From Cydia pomonella (lineage: Eukaryota; Arthropoda; Insecta; Lepidoptera; Tortricidae), in NCBI RefSeq assembly GCF_033807575.1, contig NC_084713.1:11038703-11102702 (forward strand): a stretch of DNA of 64,000 nt, in the 5' to 3' direction. Both the position numbers and the translations under genes were made by a program. The notes beneath the pieces were generated by a model, which was given only the letters and a program-made list of their open reading frames with translations, made no database searches and was not told where the DNA came from. Position 1 is the stretch's first letter; each line of letters begins with the position of its first letter. Below are positions 11,201 through 21,599 of this stretch, piece after piece.

Positions 11201-14200
11201 CAGTGAGCAAAATCGCATTTTGCTCACTGAGTGAGACAAAATAACATTCAAGTGACCTTCATATTCGAATGTCATTTCAACGTGCGGGGCCTAATACAAG
11301 TTCGAAGTATTTGAATTCTATTGTCTTTGTCCCTTTCACGTCATTAGCAAAAAGAAAGAGACAAAAAGTGCATACGTAATTCAACGATATATTGACTGTT
11401 TATAATAGACCCCCGAAATAAGTCAGACCGCATCGTTCCAAAACACCCTACGAGTCTTCATTCGTAATAATTAATTAATGAAATAAAAGTTTAAAATTCA
11501 ATAAAAACACCATATTTTACGTATTTTATTATACAAACAAAACAATGAACTTATACAAATTTACGCAATTGTTACGCAGTTAATAATTCTACTTAACTAC
11601 TTTTAACGATTTCTACTATAGTTGACAAATAGTAGTATCCGCAATTCGGACCGTATCTTACAAAGTTTTTTTTTCCAAAAAAAAGTTGTCGATTGAACTG
11701 TCAATTGATGTTCGTTAATTCATTATTTTCGTATTATTTTATTGAAATTTCTTTCATTTTGTTTTATTGCGGTAATTAAAGTTAATTGTTAGAATACCTT
11801 CAGAAAACATGAGTGAAATAGTGACCCGTCCGTCTGGATTAAATTTTTTCAGGTTTTATTTTTTGATGGCTGACTGACGTGAAAATTTTTGTGTACTATA
11901 CGAGATGAAAGTTATTTACATCTGGTGCGCTTTTGAGTTCCTTACTACGCTCAAGATTGACTCGCTACGCTCGTGAATCTATTATAGAATCTTTCGCTTG
12001 CATGGGACTCAAAAAAAGCACTCGAAGAAATATCAAATTTTGCTCTCTTGTTGTACAAATAACTATTTATTAAAATGTCATGTGTTTATACTTTACATGG
12101 ACATATTGTGTTACGATTTTTTAATTTTTGTTATAGGTAATTTAAAGACAAGTGTCTTTAAACACTCGTGTGCCGAGAAGTGAGTCATTTGAGGCCTAAC
12201 AATGATGATGTTGGATTTTATACCTTGCTTCCAACAAGATAGTATTGAACTTAGAAAATAAAGAGTGTAATGTTCATATTCTACAAAATTCACCATGGAA
12301 AGTACTCTAAATGTATTAAATTTGTAATCCTTATAATTTATAGGTACTATTTATAACATTTCTATAACTTACTCGTACTATTTCTGTTTGTCCCTGTAGA
12401 TGACCTCAGTGAGATATAAGACTAATGATGTGGTGTATTATTTATTGCACATATACACTTGTGGGCTTTAGGAATAAGCTAAAATATCCCTTACCTGCTT
12501 CAAATAAGGTCTCAGTTAAAAACATTGGTCCCTCTATTAAGACCGAGACCCCGTGTCGATATCGAGGTGTGCGGCGCAATTCTGTATGTCATCACACTAT
12601 TTTGTGTTATCGATATTTTAGTTAAATTGCACATAAATCTTACCAAAGAATTTATATACGTAGGTAGTTTGTTCTATTCAAAAAATAAACAAAATCGAAA
12701 TGTGAATTGATTCGCAAAATAAAATATTAAACAATTTATATGTATAGGTAAGTATTGTGTACCTACTCAGTATCAGGACAACTAGACATTTTGTATGAAT
12801 ATTTCTACACCGTGTTTTTTTTGATTTGCGTTAATTTCGAGGGTGCATTCCTGAGCTTAAATAAAGTAATTTTCTCAAAGACACCGATATTCTAATTAAC
12901 TCCATTTCGGAGATAATCAATCATAAATTTTTATATTATAAGGCCCTTACGAGCGTGTACACTTGCCTTAGAGCCTGTTTACTTATTGATTAGTGTTTAG
13001 TGCGAGTACATACATTTGCTACTAAACGTACGTACTATCTCGGACGATCGATGTTAGAAATGACATTGATATATCACAGTTTTCAATTGTTTGGTTGAGT
13101 TAAATGTAATGCCCATGTTACAACAACGCTATATGCAACATTTAGTTACTTTTTATTAATATAAAAATTGTAAAAAAAAAAACAAAAATTTTTTTTTTTT
13201 TTTAAATTATCTGTGCCATTTAGTTTCCTTAAACGTACTTACCGAAACCCCGGAGTTAACGCAATTCAATAAAAACACGGTGTATAGATCATTTCTCAGT
13301 ATTTTACCAAATCATTACCAATAGCTCGGTAAAATTATAATACAACGCAAACAAAGTCCCCAAAATATGCGCAGTAACGGTAACTCAATAAATCATTTTT
13401 AAAAGGATTATAATCTATCCCATTGTCTTTCTTAGCGTTTTACAGCCCTGCGGTCTATGAATACGGGTGTCTATTGACAAATAGAACGTTCACTGTTGAG
13501 GGAATGCAGAATTTATGACCATAATATTTTCGGGCATCCGAAAACGTGTGGCGGTGTTTTTTGCCTCTCAGCTGCGGTAGTGAGCTGTTTTTGTAAATAG
13601 TACCAAGTAAACTCTTGTGAGATCTAGATTTAAGTTTGTATAAGCGTGACGAATTTAAAATTAGTAAAGGTATTTAGTGAATACAGTGAAATACATACCA
13701 TCTGTCTTGATTTACCTAAAGAGTTATATATATTGATATACACAGATATAAATTAAAGTATGATCTAAAACTTGACGATTTGTTTTAAATTTGTACTTGT
13801 AGATACATATTTTTGCGACCATTTCTATTAAAGCGTTAATTTAAAATTTGAGCTTATTTTACTCGAGTAGCTGTTTAATTAATCAACATGACCGATTCTC
13901 CACTCCTACTCAACCTAATCGACGCCAGTTGTTTTTTAAACTAGCGTTCAAGTAGACCAATGCAATTTATTAAAAGCTTCTAATAGCGAAGTTAATGATC
14001 CGAGCTGGTTACAAATGACGCTGTCATCGCGCCCTGCGTGATCACTGATGATAGCGATAATCACTTTGATTGTTCAACTTATTAAAAATATTGAGTGCCA
14101 GTGGAGTGCCATGTGGTGTTTTATTGAAACATAAGTTAAATTGATTATTTTGATTTAATTAAGATTCGAAACTTGTATCGTCGAATGCGAAGATTTCATT

Positions 14201-17200
14201 GTTAAAGACGATCAAATAAGAAACATGTTTTAAACATATCTAATAATTAGTGTAGGTTAAGTCTCGGGTCCTTTGTGTCCTGTGCTTTAAGACTGGACTC
14301 AGTTTTCGCACTCTTATAATTAAGTTGAAATTCGTGATTTTCTATTCAAAATGCATTTTCTTCATTTAAAATTTATGGGTTAGTTATCTAATAACGCATA
14401 TTTTCTTTACTGTTAGTCATAAATTAGTCTACAAAATAGTCGTCGAAGTCTTTATTCGGAGGCTCGAGCCCTATTGAGTTGCGCTATAAAGAGACTCAAT
14501 AAAGGACTAGACACGAGACTTAAAAGACTCGAATTTTTTTAAAGCTCAAATCTCTCGAGTCCCTATTACCCTAGACCAACAAACACTATTAATAATTATT
14601 TTTACAGAAACCGCCATTGATTCAAATTAAGTAATAAAATATTTAAATTAAGTACAGATAGAATAACAAACACTTGAACATCAAGAGCGCGACAGATGGG
14701 GCGGTTGCTCTGTGCACACAATGCGCGCTAATTCCAGCATCAATAGATACGTCATATTATACGCTAACTGTACCAAATGCTCACTCTTGTTGCACAAATA
14801 CGTTATTTTTGGGGGTTGTTGGGAAAACAAATGTGTTCTTAGTTATGGGCGCGATGGAAAATTAAATAAATATTGTTATGCGGCATAGGAGTAGCCCATA
14901 TCTAATTGCAGATACTGACTCGTACTGCAAAATTATTGTTTTTTCTATATTATATTTATAACTGAATAGATTACTCAATAAAAGATGCATTTTCTGAAAA
15001 TAAAATACTTAACATAGAAACAGAGAAGAGAAATATATGTACTTCTTTTTCTGCAATTTTAAAAAATAACTATGTATTCAAATTATGTATTGTAAATTCA
15101 TATACGGTAATGATATTTTTCTCGGGAATATATTTTTATTCAGTTTACTTACTGTTTAGTACTATTGTATTCACTTTATTTCCGAGATTCTAAAAATCGC
15201 AATAATTCTTACTTATTCTTTTTATTTCTTAAAAAAAATCAAGTCAACTGTACAGAACAATACAACCAACACGTTTAGCTTTTGATACAATAACAGACCG
15301 TCCCCAAAAAAGCGGGACACCGGTGTCCCCCTCGCATGATTAATGGCGCCCTCTATGAATACGCACTTGTTACTGTTCATTATCGCACGCTCGCCCCTGA
15401 TTGGTCGATAATGAAGTCATTGTTGCATCGGCAGGTCGGTAGCAGGTTGAATAATGACGGGAAAATAATGGTTTTACGAAGTATATGATTTTTGGGATTC
15501 TTGTTAGTGTTTGTTTAGTTTGCAAAAATGGTAGGAGGGTTTTCGATTGGACTAAGTTTCTTGGGTCGGTTTAGAATATTACTTCTCCACCAACTCTGCC
15601 TACGCTAACTAGATGTTTATTTGAAAATAGGGAACATGGCCCCATGATTTCCATTATACTTAAATACTTAATGTAGTTTAGATATAGTTTTTTATAACTC
15701 AATCTGTCTTTATTTCTAGCAATGCAATTGTTTGCCAGAAAATTCTAAGTGCATTTTGGTAACGTTAATATATTTATAAAAATAATTATTTATAACTCAA
15801 ATATTTATATATATTTCTTGAATTTATCTTGTAAATTGACATTTTTAATATCGCCCACCTACATTAGGAAATATCAACTATTTATTATGAAATTCACAAT
15901 GTTATGGGAAATGCTCCATAGGTTTTATTCCAGTACATAAATATAAATTCTAAACGGATGGCATCGTTATTTATAAACATAGGCTTAAATAATCATAGAG
16001 TCCCCTTGTTAATCCCATGCAGCTATTTAATGTCACACAGACATTTGGTGCCGTTTGCTCACTTTGCGGCTCTAATACGATTTGCCGTAACAACATTATT
16101 GCGATGCTCTTTTCGGTAGCTAAAAGGTTAATGACAAATGTAAATATAGAGGGATATTAAACCTTTATTATATTATGGAAAATCTTAAGCTGTAGAAGTA
16201 ATACTGTTATAACTTCTGATTAAAAAAAAACTACTGCAAGCAGAATAGTTATCTGTACAACAAGAGAGCAAAGTTTGATATTTCTTCGAGTGCTTGTTTT
16301 GAGTCCCGTGCAAGCAAAAGATCCTAATTTAGAATCTTGAGCGTAGTAAGGGACTCAAAAGCGCACGAGATGTAAATAACTTTGATCTCGTGTAGTACAC
16401 AAAAATTTTCTCCTCAGTCAGCCATCAAAAAATACAACCTGAAAAAATGTAATCCGTCTTCATCACTATTTCACTCATGTTTTCTGAAGGTATTCTAATA
16501 ATTAACTTTAATTACCGCAATAAAACAAAACGAAAGAAATTGCAATAAAATAAAACGAAAATAATAAATTAACTAACATCAATTGACAGTACATTCGACA
16601 ATTTTTTTTTGTAAAAAAAAAACTGTAAGATATGGTCCGAATTGCGGATACTACTAAGTATTTGTCAACTATAGTAGAGATCGTTATAAGTAGTTAAGTA
16701 GAATTATTTACTGCGTAACAATTGCGTAAATTTGTGTTGTTATTTGTATTGTTTTGATCGAAGCGCTGGTGGCCTAACGGTAAGACTAACTTATGTACGA
16801 AATATCATTTGATATTTACCAGTCGCTTTTCGGTGAAGGAAAACATCGTGAGGAAACCGGACTAATCCTAACAAGGCCTAGTTTACCCTCTGGGTTGGAA
16901 GGTCAGATGGCAGTCGCTTTCGTAAAAACTAGTGCCTACGCCAAATCTTGGGATTAGTTGTCAAACGGACCCCAGCCTCCCATGAGCCGTGGCAACCGAC
17001 CCCACCTAAAGTGGGATGGAGCAAGGAAGAAGAAGAAGAAGAAGATTTGTATTGTTTTGATTGTATAATAAAATACGTAAAATATGGTGTTTTTATTAAA
17101 TTTTAAACTTTTATTTCATTTATTAATTTATTACGAGTGAAGACTCGTAGGGTGTTTTGGAACGATGCTGTCTGACTTATTTCGAGGGTCTATTACAAAC

Positions 17201-20200
17201 CGTCAATATACCGTTGAATTACGTAAGGCCCCGTACGTTGAAATGACATTCGAATATAAAGGTCACTTGAATGTTATTTTGTCTCACTCAGTGAGCAAAA
17301 TGCGATTTTGCTCACTGTTTTTAAGTAGAAAATGACCCTTGTTCGAGCTGCTGACGTGAAAAATAATATACAAAGTTACATTATGGTCACAAACGCAAAA
17401 ACGTAAAGCGTAAAGCGCTTATATAAGCGCTGACTGTAGGAAATATCAAGGTTAGTGGTTCTAACATAACCCTCTAGTATGACTTACGTTCTTGCGCGCT
17501 TTACGTTTTTGCTGGCGTATATACACGGGAAAACTCAAACTACCTTCATTACTTTTTACCTTCCGTGTCGTCAGATAAAGTTAGTAGGATTTTCTGGCCA
17601 CCTCTTAGCCTAAAGAAGGACTTACTTGGTGTTGTCAACTAGTGAGCTGGGCGTCATCCAAGCGCGCGTGAGTGGCTCTTCTTTGAGCGAGGTGACGGGG
17701 CCGCGCGGCTGCGCGTGCAGCCCGCCCGCGTCCTGGTGGTGCAGGCCGAACATCAGGCCTCCTGCATGAGTTATAAATATAAATATCGGACAATCTAACA
17801 TAAATTGACCTAGTCCCATAGTAAGATCAATAAAGCCTATGGTGTAGGTACTACACGATGATATACAATTCATAGACGTGTATAAATACTTATACATAGT
17901 AAACTACAAGTACTGGGATTTGGGACCCTATACCAACTAGGCTATAATATTTTTCACATAGCTTGGGTTCGGTGACAGCTGTCATATCAATACAATTTCT
18001 AACCTTAAAATGCCAAATTGTATTGAGATGACAGCTGTCACCGAACCCAAGCTATTTGAAAAATATTATACGAAGGCAGTTTAGTTACTTACGGCCCGAT
18101 TCGAACTTTAAGTCAAACATTTCCTAATTAAATAAATTTGATTATCTAATTAATTGCATATGTTAGTGTTAAAAGTGACGTTTTTGTTTGAAGAAACGTC
18201 ACTTTTGACACTGACATATCTAATACACAGTCTTCCGGTTTGAGCGCCATCTTAATAGTTATCATCGTGATTAATCGCTATGTTTTTTGCTCATTAATAT
18301 TGTTTAAAGCGTAATATCGATAGATTATTATACAGTTAACTAATGTGGTAGTATGCAGTGGATGGAAAATTAACCTTGAATCGCGTTTAATCACCGTTTT
18401 GGAGTCAACGACCGGTAGTCCATATGCTACTTGTAAAAGCCAGCTATCGCTTTGCAAGAGCTAATAAAATCACCGCAAACTGTTTTGTACTAACCGTACA
18501 ATTTTAGTCGTATTTAAAGCTCCTATTACCTTGATACTGGCAAAATAGTCCCACTGGACTGAAGCCATAATTTTAAAAGAATGAATGAATCAATACCTAA
18601 TCCGTATCGTATTTCAAACGTTTGACGTATCTTAAAGTTCAAATCGGGTTGCAAGACTGGATTAGTAAAAGGCTCAATAGGATTCGTAGTGACTACGTTT
18701 AAATATGTAAGTAGGTACCTACACTAAGATGGGCCAACTAAAGAGAAAAAAATAGTTCAACCAAGAACATGTTTACTGTGACTGCTGCAATTTTTTGGTT
18801 CATAGTAACAATTTGTGTGGTCCTCCTGCTCAGCTGGTGTATCAAAAGATAGTCATTTACACCAAATCAGATAACATTTCAAACAAAATTCTTATAAATT
18901 AAGGTTGTACTAAATTAAGAGGAAACTCAGACGGATTGTTTTTGCACAATAATCCGCAAACATGCCGCTTTCCGGATGCACAGGGTATGGAATACAATAT
19001 ACAATACCAACAGCTCGGTGATGGAGTTGGGACAAGCCAATTAAATTTTTCTGGTTGAGAATACATCATTTTTCGAGTTACATCGCCCCAAAATATTGTT
19101 TTAGAATATCTGGTACCATCTATAGTAACTATGGCGTTTAGTCATTTTAATTGAAATTAATGTATTTTATATTTTGATTGAATAGTTTAGTAATGTTTTA
19201 ACATGTACTAACAAAAATATGGATTTGGTCTAAGTCTGAAATAAATATTAATCATTTATATTATATTTTCTAAGTCACATATTGCTATTTTTTTTATAGT
19301 GTTTTAAATTTAAAAATTTGCTAATTGTATCTTACAAAACTTTTCATACAATTTTTTAATATAATACTCAATAACTGATTTGTAAACTACTTAGTTTAAG
19401 ATTCATTAAGCAATTACTTTCATAGGCATGTTGTGTTTCCCTGTTATTGGGTGAATACTCGAGCAATTTGTTTTTATTGTCATATTTTTAATAAGTTTAA
19501 ATATGTACTACACCTGTTGGCAAAGCATAATAAATGAAATAAAATATACACACCTACGTTAGTATTCATCGGCTCATAATCGGAGTGATAATCTTGGTTG
19601 AAATAATAGTACATTACGATACAAGTGCGAAAAATAGGAAATTCGAATCGAGTGGCGATAAATTAAAACACGACCGAAGGGACTTTTTAAATCGACACGA
19701 GTTGCGAATTACCTATTCGCACATGTATCGTACAATGTTTTACAGTACATATGGCCCTTTAAATGTTCGACATAGTAACGTAATATGCTAATTTTCGCAC
19801 TAGTGCGGTAAAGTAGCACCATATGTACTGTAAAGATTATTTCGATGTAAGATTAGTATGTTTATACTTATTAAATTTATTGTTCTCACTTATTTAAAAT
19901 TACGTTAAAAAATCGCGGTTATTCGTCTGCCGTGGTGGGCGGTTGATTTCATCGGACAAAAAAAAAGTGCCAAAGTACGAGTAGCTGGGTTCTAAAATCT
20001 AGTATTTTTTGTATTTTTAACAGCTATTTGTCCGTAACATACCATTTAAACTTTATGAATACAAATCATGAGTGATTATGTTTAAATGCAATAAAATAAA
20101 TAAGTTATGTATTACCCAATAATCAGTTTTTAAAAAAATACACCGAAAATTTGCATTATAAAATCTTCTTTATATAAAATTGTGGCTCTTACTCTAAATG

Positions 20201-21400
20201 TAGTACCTACCTGACACATGAAATAAAACCAAATTTATAATTAACACAACAATTACATCAAATACATTGTAAGAATACACTTAAAAATAAAATAAAAATC
20301 AAAGTTTATAATGTGAAAAACATTTTTTTCAGACTCAACCTAAAAATAGTGTTAAATGCAAAACTAAAAATAGCGCTAAAACTCACTACGTACTTTGTTT
20401 AAACAAATAAATATGACATTGTAGAATAGTTAAGCAAAAATACCAATCATTTTTTATATAAATCTCAATTTCATTAAAATTAAAAATATATGTCTATAAT
20501 AAAGCCGTTATAATTTTAAAACGTATAATATAATGTAATGCAATGTAAATTGCAAAGTAAGATGTCAATTTAAGAAAAAGTACTAAGCAAATAAATAAAG
20601 AAACTTTAGTCCACTGACTTCGACAACAATAAAACAAAACTTTAAACAGATTAATTGTTATAAAATTAAAAATCTAAATGATATACAGGAGTTGGCTATA
20701 TATTTTCTAAGAAACGTAAAATAAAATAACAGAATAAATATTTTCTACACAGATGTGTATGTTACATACTTAAATAAAATTAATCAGGTAAGTAACTCTA
20801 CTAAATTATGGGTCTAGCGTGTTGAAAATGAACTTTTACCTTCTCCATGTTGCAAAATAAATAAGGTCATAAACTGAATTTAAAACTGAGGAGCAAATTA
20901 AGTCAAACATAAAAGAAATACCACCACAATTTGAAAAATAATCAAATAAATTAGTAGGTGTTTAGTCTCTCATAGTTTTAATGTCTTAAACTTAATGAAT
21001 TAATATAGTTTGGTGTTACTGGTGTACAGTATTAAATCAATATAAAAAACGAAGACAAAAATAAGGAATAAAAAGTATAAAACTTTCAGTCTTACTAACA
21101 CTGCAAAACAAAAAAAGTATCGTAACAAGTATAACGTGGAAATTTAAGGAAAATACCTGAAGACCTCGGCGCGGCCGGCGGGTACAGCTTCCGTCCCCAT
21201 CCCACCGGGTCGAGCTCGAGCGGCGGCCACGGCGAGCCCGAGTACCCGCCCGCCGCCGCGTTCAGCTCGTCCGACCGAATCGCGAACCGGCCCGAACCAC
21301 CCGCGAACACTCCCGGACCCGCACGAACGGTTAGCGCGCCGCTTTTGAATTGCGAATCGAATCTTTTTGAATTTGCGAACGGATTCTTTGCGAGACAAGT
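2171..21400 (-). CDS. kn: knot/collier (COE/EBF transcription factor), 5' part, five exons
   Basis: COE family transcription factor; it binds DNA as a dimer and in insects directs neuron, muscle and blood-cell identity. Visible exons in order: 21400-21157, 17761-17626, 9781-9625, 5595-5532, 2226-2171, all with GT-AG borders. Joined, they keep frame (phases 1, 2, 0, 1) and give GWGRKLYP, then GGLMFGL and TSLKEEPL, then the COE DNA-binding domain start [57 protein letters not shown] and RQEQDIFVRLIDSVTKQ. This matches Drosophila Collier and vertebrate EBF from the N-terminus into the DNA-binding domain. The zinc knuckle, IPT and HLH regions lie beyond the left edge. Introns are 3.3 to 7.8 kb and repeat-filled. 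The translation start is unresolved because exon 1 has no in-frame ATG. Family certain; exon 1 upstream limit inferred. Confidence 0.93.
3032..3274. repeat. 81 bp tandem repeat, three units
   Basis: Units start at 3032, 3113 and 3194, each beginning CTCTGCAGCTTAT and containing ACAGTCGCTTTGCTTCTG and TTAACCTGCAG. Subterminal repeat of the surrounding transposon. Confidence 0.9.
3412..3429. repeat. poly(G) run of 18
   Basis: 18 consecutive G inside the TIR transposon, preceded by GAGGGGAGAA. Potential quadruplex-forming and slippage-prone tract. Confidence 0.95.
3753..4437 (+). mobile_element. lepidopteran GACA/GGAC interspersed repeat
   Basis: Begins AAAACCGGCCAAGAGCATGT, contains GACAGACAGACAGACAGACGG near its end, and closes with ACTACGGAACCCTAAAAA. 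Such repeats recur in this window at 28755, 44773 (reverse), 53780, 62525 and 63640. Nested in the 2936-4790 transposon, so it inserted later. Confidence 0.7.
4441..4680. repeat. 97 bp direct repeat, about 2.4 units
   Basis: Units start at 4441, 4538 and 4636 (ACGCGTTTGTAAACAAATTC, then ACTACAGAGTAATAAAACGA). Right subterminal repeat of the 2936-4790 transposon. Confidence 0.85.
4800..5531. other. kn intron, nothing recognised
   Basis: AT-rich intron between exons 4 and 5. No exon or clear repeat seen. Confidence 0.4.
5532..5595 (-). CDS. kn: kn exon 4
   Basis: 64 bp exon with acceptor TTTTCAG and donor GTGAGT. Encodes [19 protein letters not shown] then ANG. The [17 protein letters not shown] core is invariant or nearly so among COE factors. 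It leaves one base (G) that is completed by exon 5. Confidence 0.96.
5596..6870. other. kn intron, nothing recognised
   Basis: AT-rich DNA downstream of kn exon 3 with no supported feature. Confidence 0.4.
6872..6935. mobile_element. SINE fragment
   Basis: AATAAATATTATAGAACTTT and CTGACACAGATGGACTCAGT match the same SINE end block as 1034-1110. Confidence 0.45.
6956..7133. mobile_element. MITE, family B, copy 1
   Basis: Imperfect inverted arms: CAACTTCTACTGTGGAGCCA, ACCCCGAGATCGC on the left and CGGGGTTGGCCCCATAGTAA, AAGTTGTACAGTATGACC on the right. Further copies lie at 22710-22876 and 37955-38106. Confidence 0.75.
7300..7946 (+). pseudogene. 3' end of a jockey-type LINE
   Basis: The frame 7391-7624 ends YNKIPSCIAVLPINQFQKAL then HKWLDKK, the usual C-terminus of lepidopteran jockey-clade reverse transcriptases. 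It is followed by about 300 bp of AT-rich 3' UTR and a (TTTAC)n tail near 7930-7946. 5'-truncated, not functional. Confidence 0.7.
8021..9608 (+). mobile_element. Tc1/mariner-type element with about 500 bp inverted repeats
   Basis: The two ends, starting CAACGTGTCCCAAAACTCAA and its reverse complement, extend inward as inverted repeats to about 8511 and 9089 (about 490 and 520 bp; the right arm has an extra roughly 30 bp). TA dinucleotides flank it (8019-8020, 9609-9610), the target of IS630/Tc1/mariner transposases. It lies in the kn intron between exons 3 and 4. Confidence 0.88.
8518..8988 (+). pseudogene. truncated DD41D transposase
   Basis: 156 codons retaining the second catalytic Asp in MWFQNDGCPAHYARAV and the third in WPPRSPDLNPLDFFYWG; 41 residues lie between the two aspartates, as in rosa-like (DD41D) mariner relatives. 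The N-terminal DNA-binding part and the first catalytic Asp are missing because the reading frame starts right at the inner edge of the inverted repeat. Not an active transposase. Confidence 0.85.
9625..9781 (-). CDS. kn: kn exon 3 (start of COE DNA-binding domain)
   Basis: 157 bp, acceptor TATAG, donor GTACAT. Encodes [18 protein letters not shown], then KSNFFHFVVALYDRSGQP and [16 protein letters not shown]. This is among the most conserved stretches of COE proteins and differs from Drosophila Collier at only a few residues. It ends in phase 0. Confidence 0.97.
9830..10340. other. kn intron, nothing recognised
   Basis: AT-rich sequence between kn exon 3 and a SINE. No feature supported. Confidence 0.4.
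10345..10705 (+). mobile_element. lepidopteran SINE, near full-length
   Basis: Runs from GGACCCGGGTACGTC through CTAGACCCTACTCATAGTGT, GGTCGGCAACGCGCATGTAA and CTGCTTACCATCAGGCGGGC to GTGGTATT and an A-rich tail. Shorter 3' fragments of the same family are at 26840-26955, 35145-35275 and 45529-45655 in reverse orientation. Confidence 0.7.
11150..12065 (+). repeat. left copy of a long inverted repeat in kn intron 2
   Basis: Starts TTTTCACGTCAGCAGCTGGA, includes the palindrome GTGAGCAAAATCGCATTTTG, GTTCCAAAACACCCTACGAG, and ends CTCTCTTGTTGTACAAATAAC. The same sequence in opposite orientation lies at 16245-17360. Inside the copy, TTTTCACGTCAG recurs inverted near 11885, so each copy may itself be a TIR element plus flank. 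Confidence 0.85.
12803..13290. mobile_element. MITE with ACACCGTGTTTTT ends
   Basis: Left CTACACCGTGTTTTTTTTGA then TTTGCGTTAA; right TTAACGCAATTCAATAAAAA then CACGGTGTATAG. About 30 bp inverted ends enclosing roughly 480 bp that include an A-run/T-run near 13170-13205. Confidence 0.7.
13300..16240. other. kn intron 2 interior, nothing recognised
   Basis: About 2.9 kb of AT-rich DNA between the two inverted copies. No reading frame with recognisable similarity. A TCTTGTTGCACAAATACG stretch at about 14784 resembles the end of the long inverted repeat. Confidence 0.4.
16245..17360 (-). repeat. right copy of the long inverted repeat, carrying a SINE
   Basis: Reverse complement of 11150-12065, with moderate divergence and a 286 bp SINE inserted at 16759-17044. 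The two copies are 4.2 kb apart in the same intron and could pair in the pre-mRNA. Confidence 0.85.
16759..17044 (+). mobile_element. intact tRNA-derived SINE with 17 bp target duplication
   Basis: Begins CGAAGCGCTGGTGGCCTAAC, contains GGTGAAGGAAAACATCGTGA and ends in (GAA)n. The 17 bp ATTTGTATTGTTTTGAT flanks it at 16742-16758 and 17045-17061. It inserted into one arm of the long inverted repeat after that repeat formed. Confidence 0.9.
17395..17512. repeat. small inverted repeat
   Basis: GCAAAAACGTAAAGCG (17395-17410) and CGCTTTACGTTTTTGC (17497-17512), enclosing a second palindrome GCGCTTATATAAGCGC. Likely a MITE relic. Confidence 0.7.
17626..17761 (-). CDS. kn: kn exon 2
   Basis: 136 bp, acceptor ATGCAG before 17761 and a consensus donor GTAAGT after 17626. 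It encodes GGLMFGLHHQDAGGLHAQPR followed by a TSLKEEPL motif and ends in the middle of a codon (AA, completed by T of exon 3). The MFG start and the KEEPL motif are shared with EBF1 and Collier. The ATG of MFGL (17753-17751) is a possible alternative start. The acceptor sits within about 10 bp of a SINE remnant. Confidence 0.92.
17763..17890. mobile_element. SINE remnant abutting kn exon 2 acceptor
   Basis: AATATCGGACAATCTAACAT, AAATTGACCTAGTCCCATAG and TAAGATCAATAAAGCCTATG are a diverged copy of the SINE end block at 1034 and 26590. It starts within about 10 bp of the exon 2 splice acceptor, so part of the acceptor tract may be SINE-derived. Confidence 0.5.
17943..18070. mobile_element. palindromic MITE
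   Basis: Arms 17943-17998 and 18016-18070 are near-perfect inverted copies (TAGCTTGGGTTCGGTGACAG, CTGTCATATCAATACAATTT). Predicted strong hairpin. Confidence 0.85.
18092..18652. mobile_element. MITE, family C, long copy
   Basis: Left CGGCCCGATTCGAACTTTAA, right TTAAAGTTCAAATCGGGTTG as inverted ends, with an inner hairpin AAAGTGACGTTTTTGTTTGA / GAAACGTCACTTTTGACACT. Related copies: 25406-25560, 31784-31965, 49640-49980, 55060-55275. Confidence 0.6.
18660..19555. other. kn intron 1, nothing recognised
   Basis: AT-rich, no supported feature. Confidence 0.4.
19606..19840. mobile_element. double inverted repeat element
   Basis: TACGATACAAGTGCGAAAAA...CTATTCGCACATGTATCGTA forms one inverted pair, and CAGTACATATGG...CACCATATGTACTG a second one directly after it. 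MITE-like, family not identified. Confidence 0.6.
19845..21150. other. kn intron 1, nothing recognised
   Basis: Very AT-rich intron up to the donor of kn exon 1. No feature supported. Confidence 0.4.
21157..21400 (-). CDS. kn: kn exon 1 (first coding exon, start codon unclear)
   Basis: The frame is open from just after an in-frame TAA at 21403-21401 down to a donor after 21157 (TTCAG then GTATTT). The last residues, GWGRKLYPPAAPRSS, match the start of Drosophila Collier (MEWGRKLYP, from memory). The open frame holds no ATG: where Drosophila has its initiator this sequence has GTG (21205-21203, followed by GGA TGG GGA). Translation may begin in an unseen upstream exon, at a non-AUG codon, or at the ATG of exon 2. 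The exon is GC-rich, unlike the AT-rich surroundings. Confidence 0.8.
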
Positions 21401-21438
21401 TTAAAATTAAGAGTATATGTTTTTACGTGGTTGGGAAT

Positions 21439-21445
21439 TTTTATA
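21439..21445 (-). promoter_or_regulatory. possible TATA box upstream of kn exon 1
   Basis: On the minus strand this reads TATAAAA, about 40 bp upstream of the open frame of kn exon 1. Its position would suit a core promoter with a short leader, but such a motif is common by chance in AT-rich DNA and the true transcription start may be further upstream. Confidence 0.25.
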
Positions 21446-21599
21446 ATGTCCGTTGCATAATTCTTCAAACTTCAATAAAAATTTAGAAAACCCGAAATAT
21501 TGCTTAAATTCTAATCCAAAAACACTTAGAAAAGATAGAGAATATTGCACGTGAGCCCAAAATAGCTAGTGTAAAGTTTGCAAATGACAGCTAGGATTC

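Noticed and set aside
16759..16840. Possible tRNA gene
   Set aside because: GGTGGCCTAACGG resembles a tRNA box A, but no cloverleaf follows; it is the head of a SINE with (GAA)n tail and 17 bp target duplication.
21144..21398. Minus-strand frame starting with an ATG (MSRKESVRK)
   Set aside because: It is out of frame with the conserved GWGRKLYP reading of kn exon 1 and rich in Arg/Gly as expected of an off-frame in GC-rich DNA.
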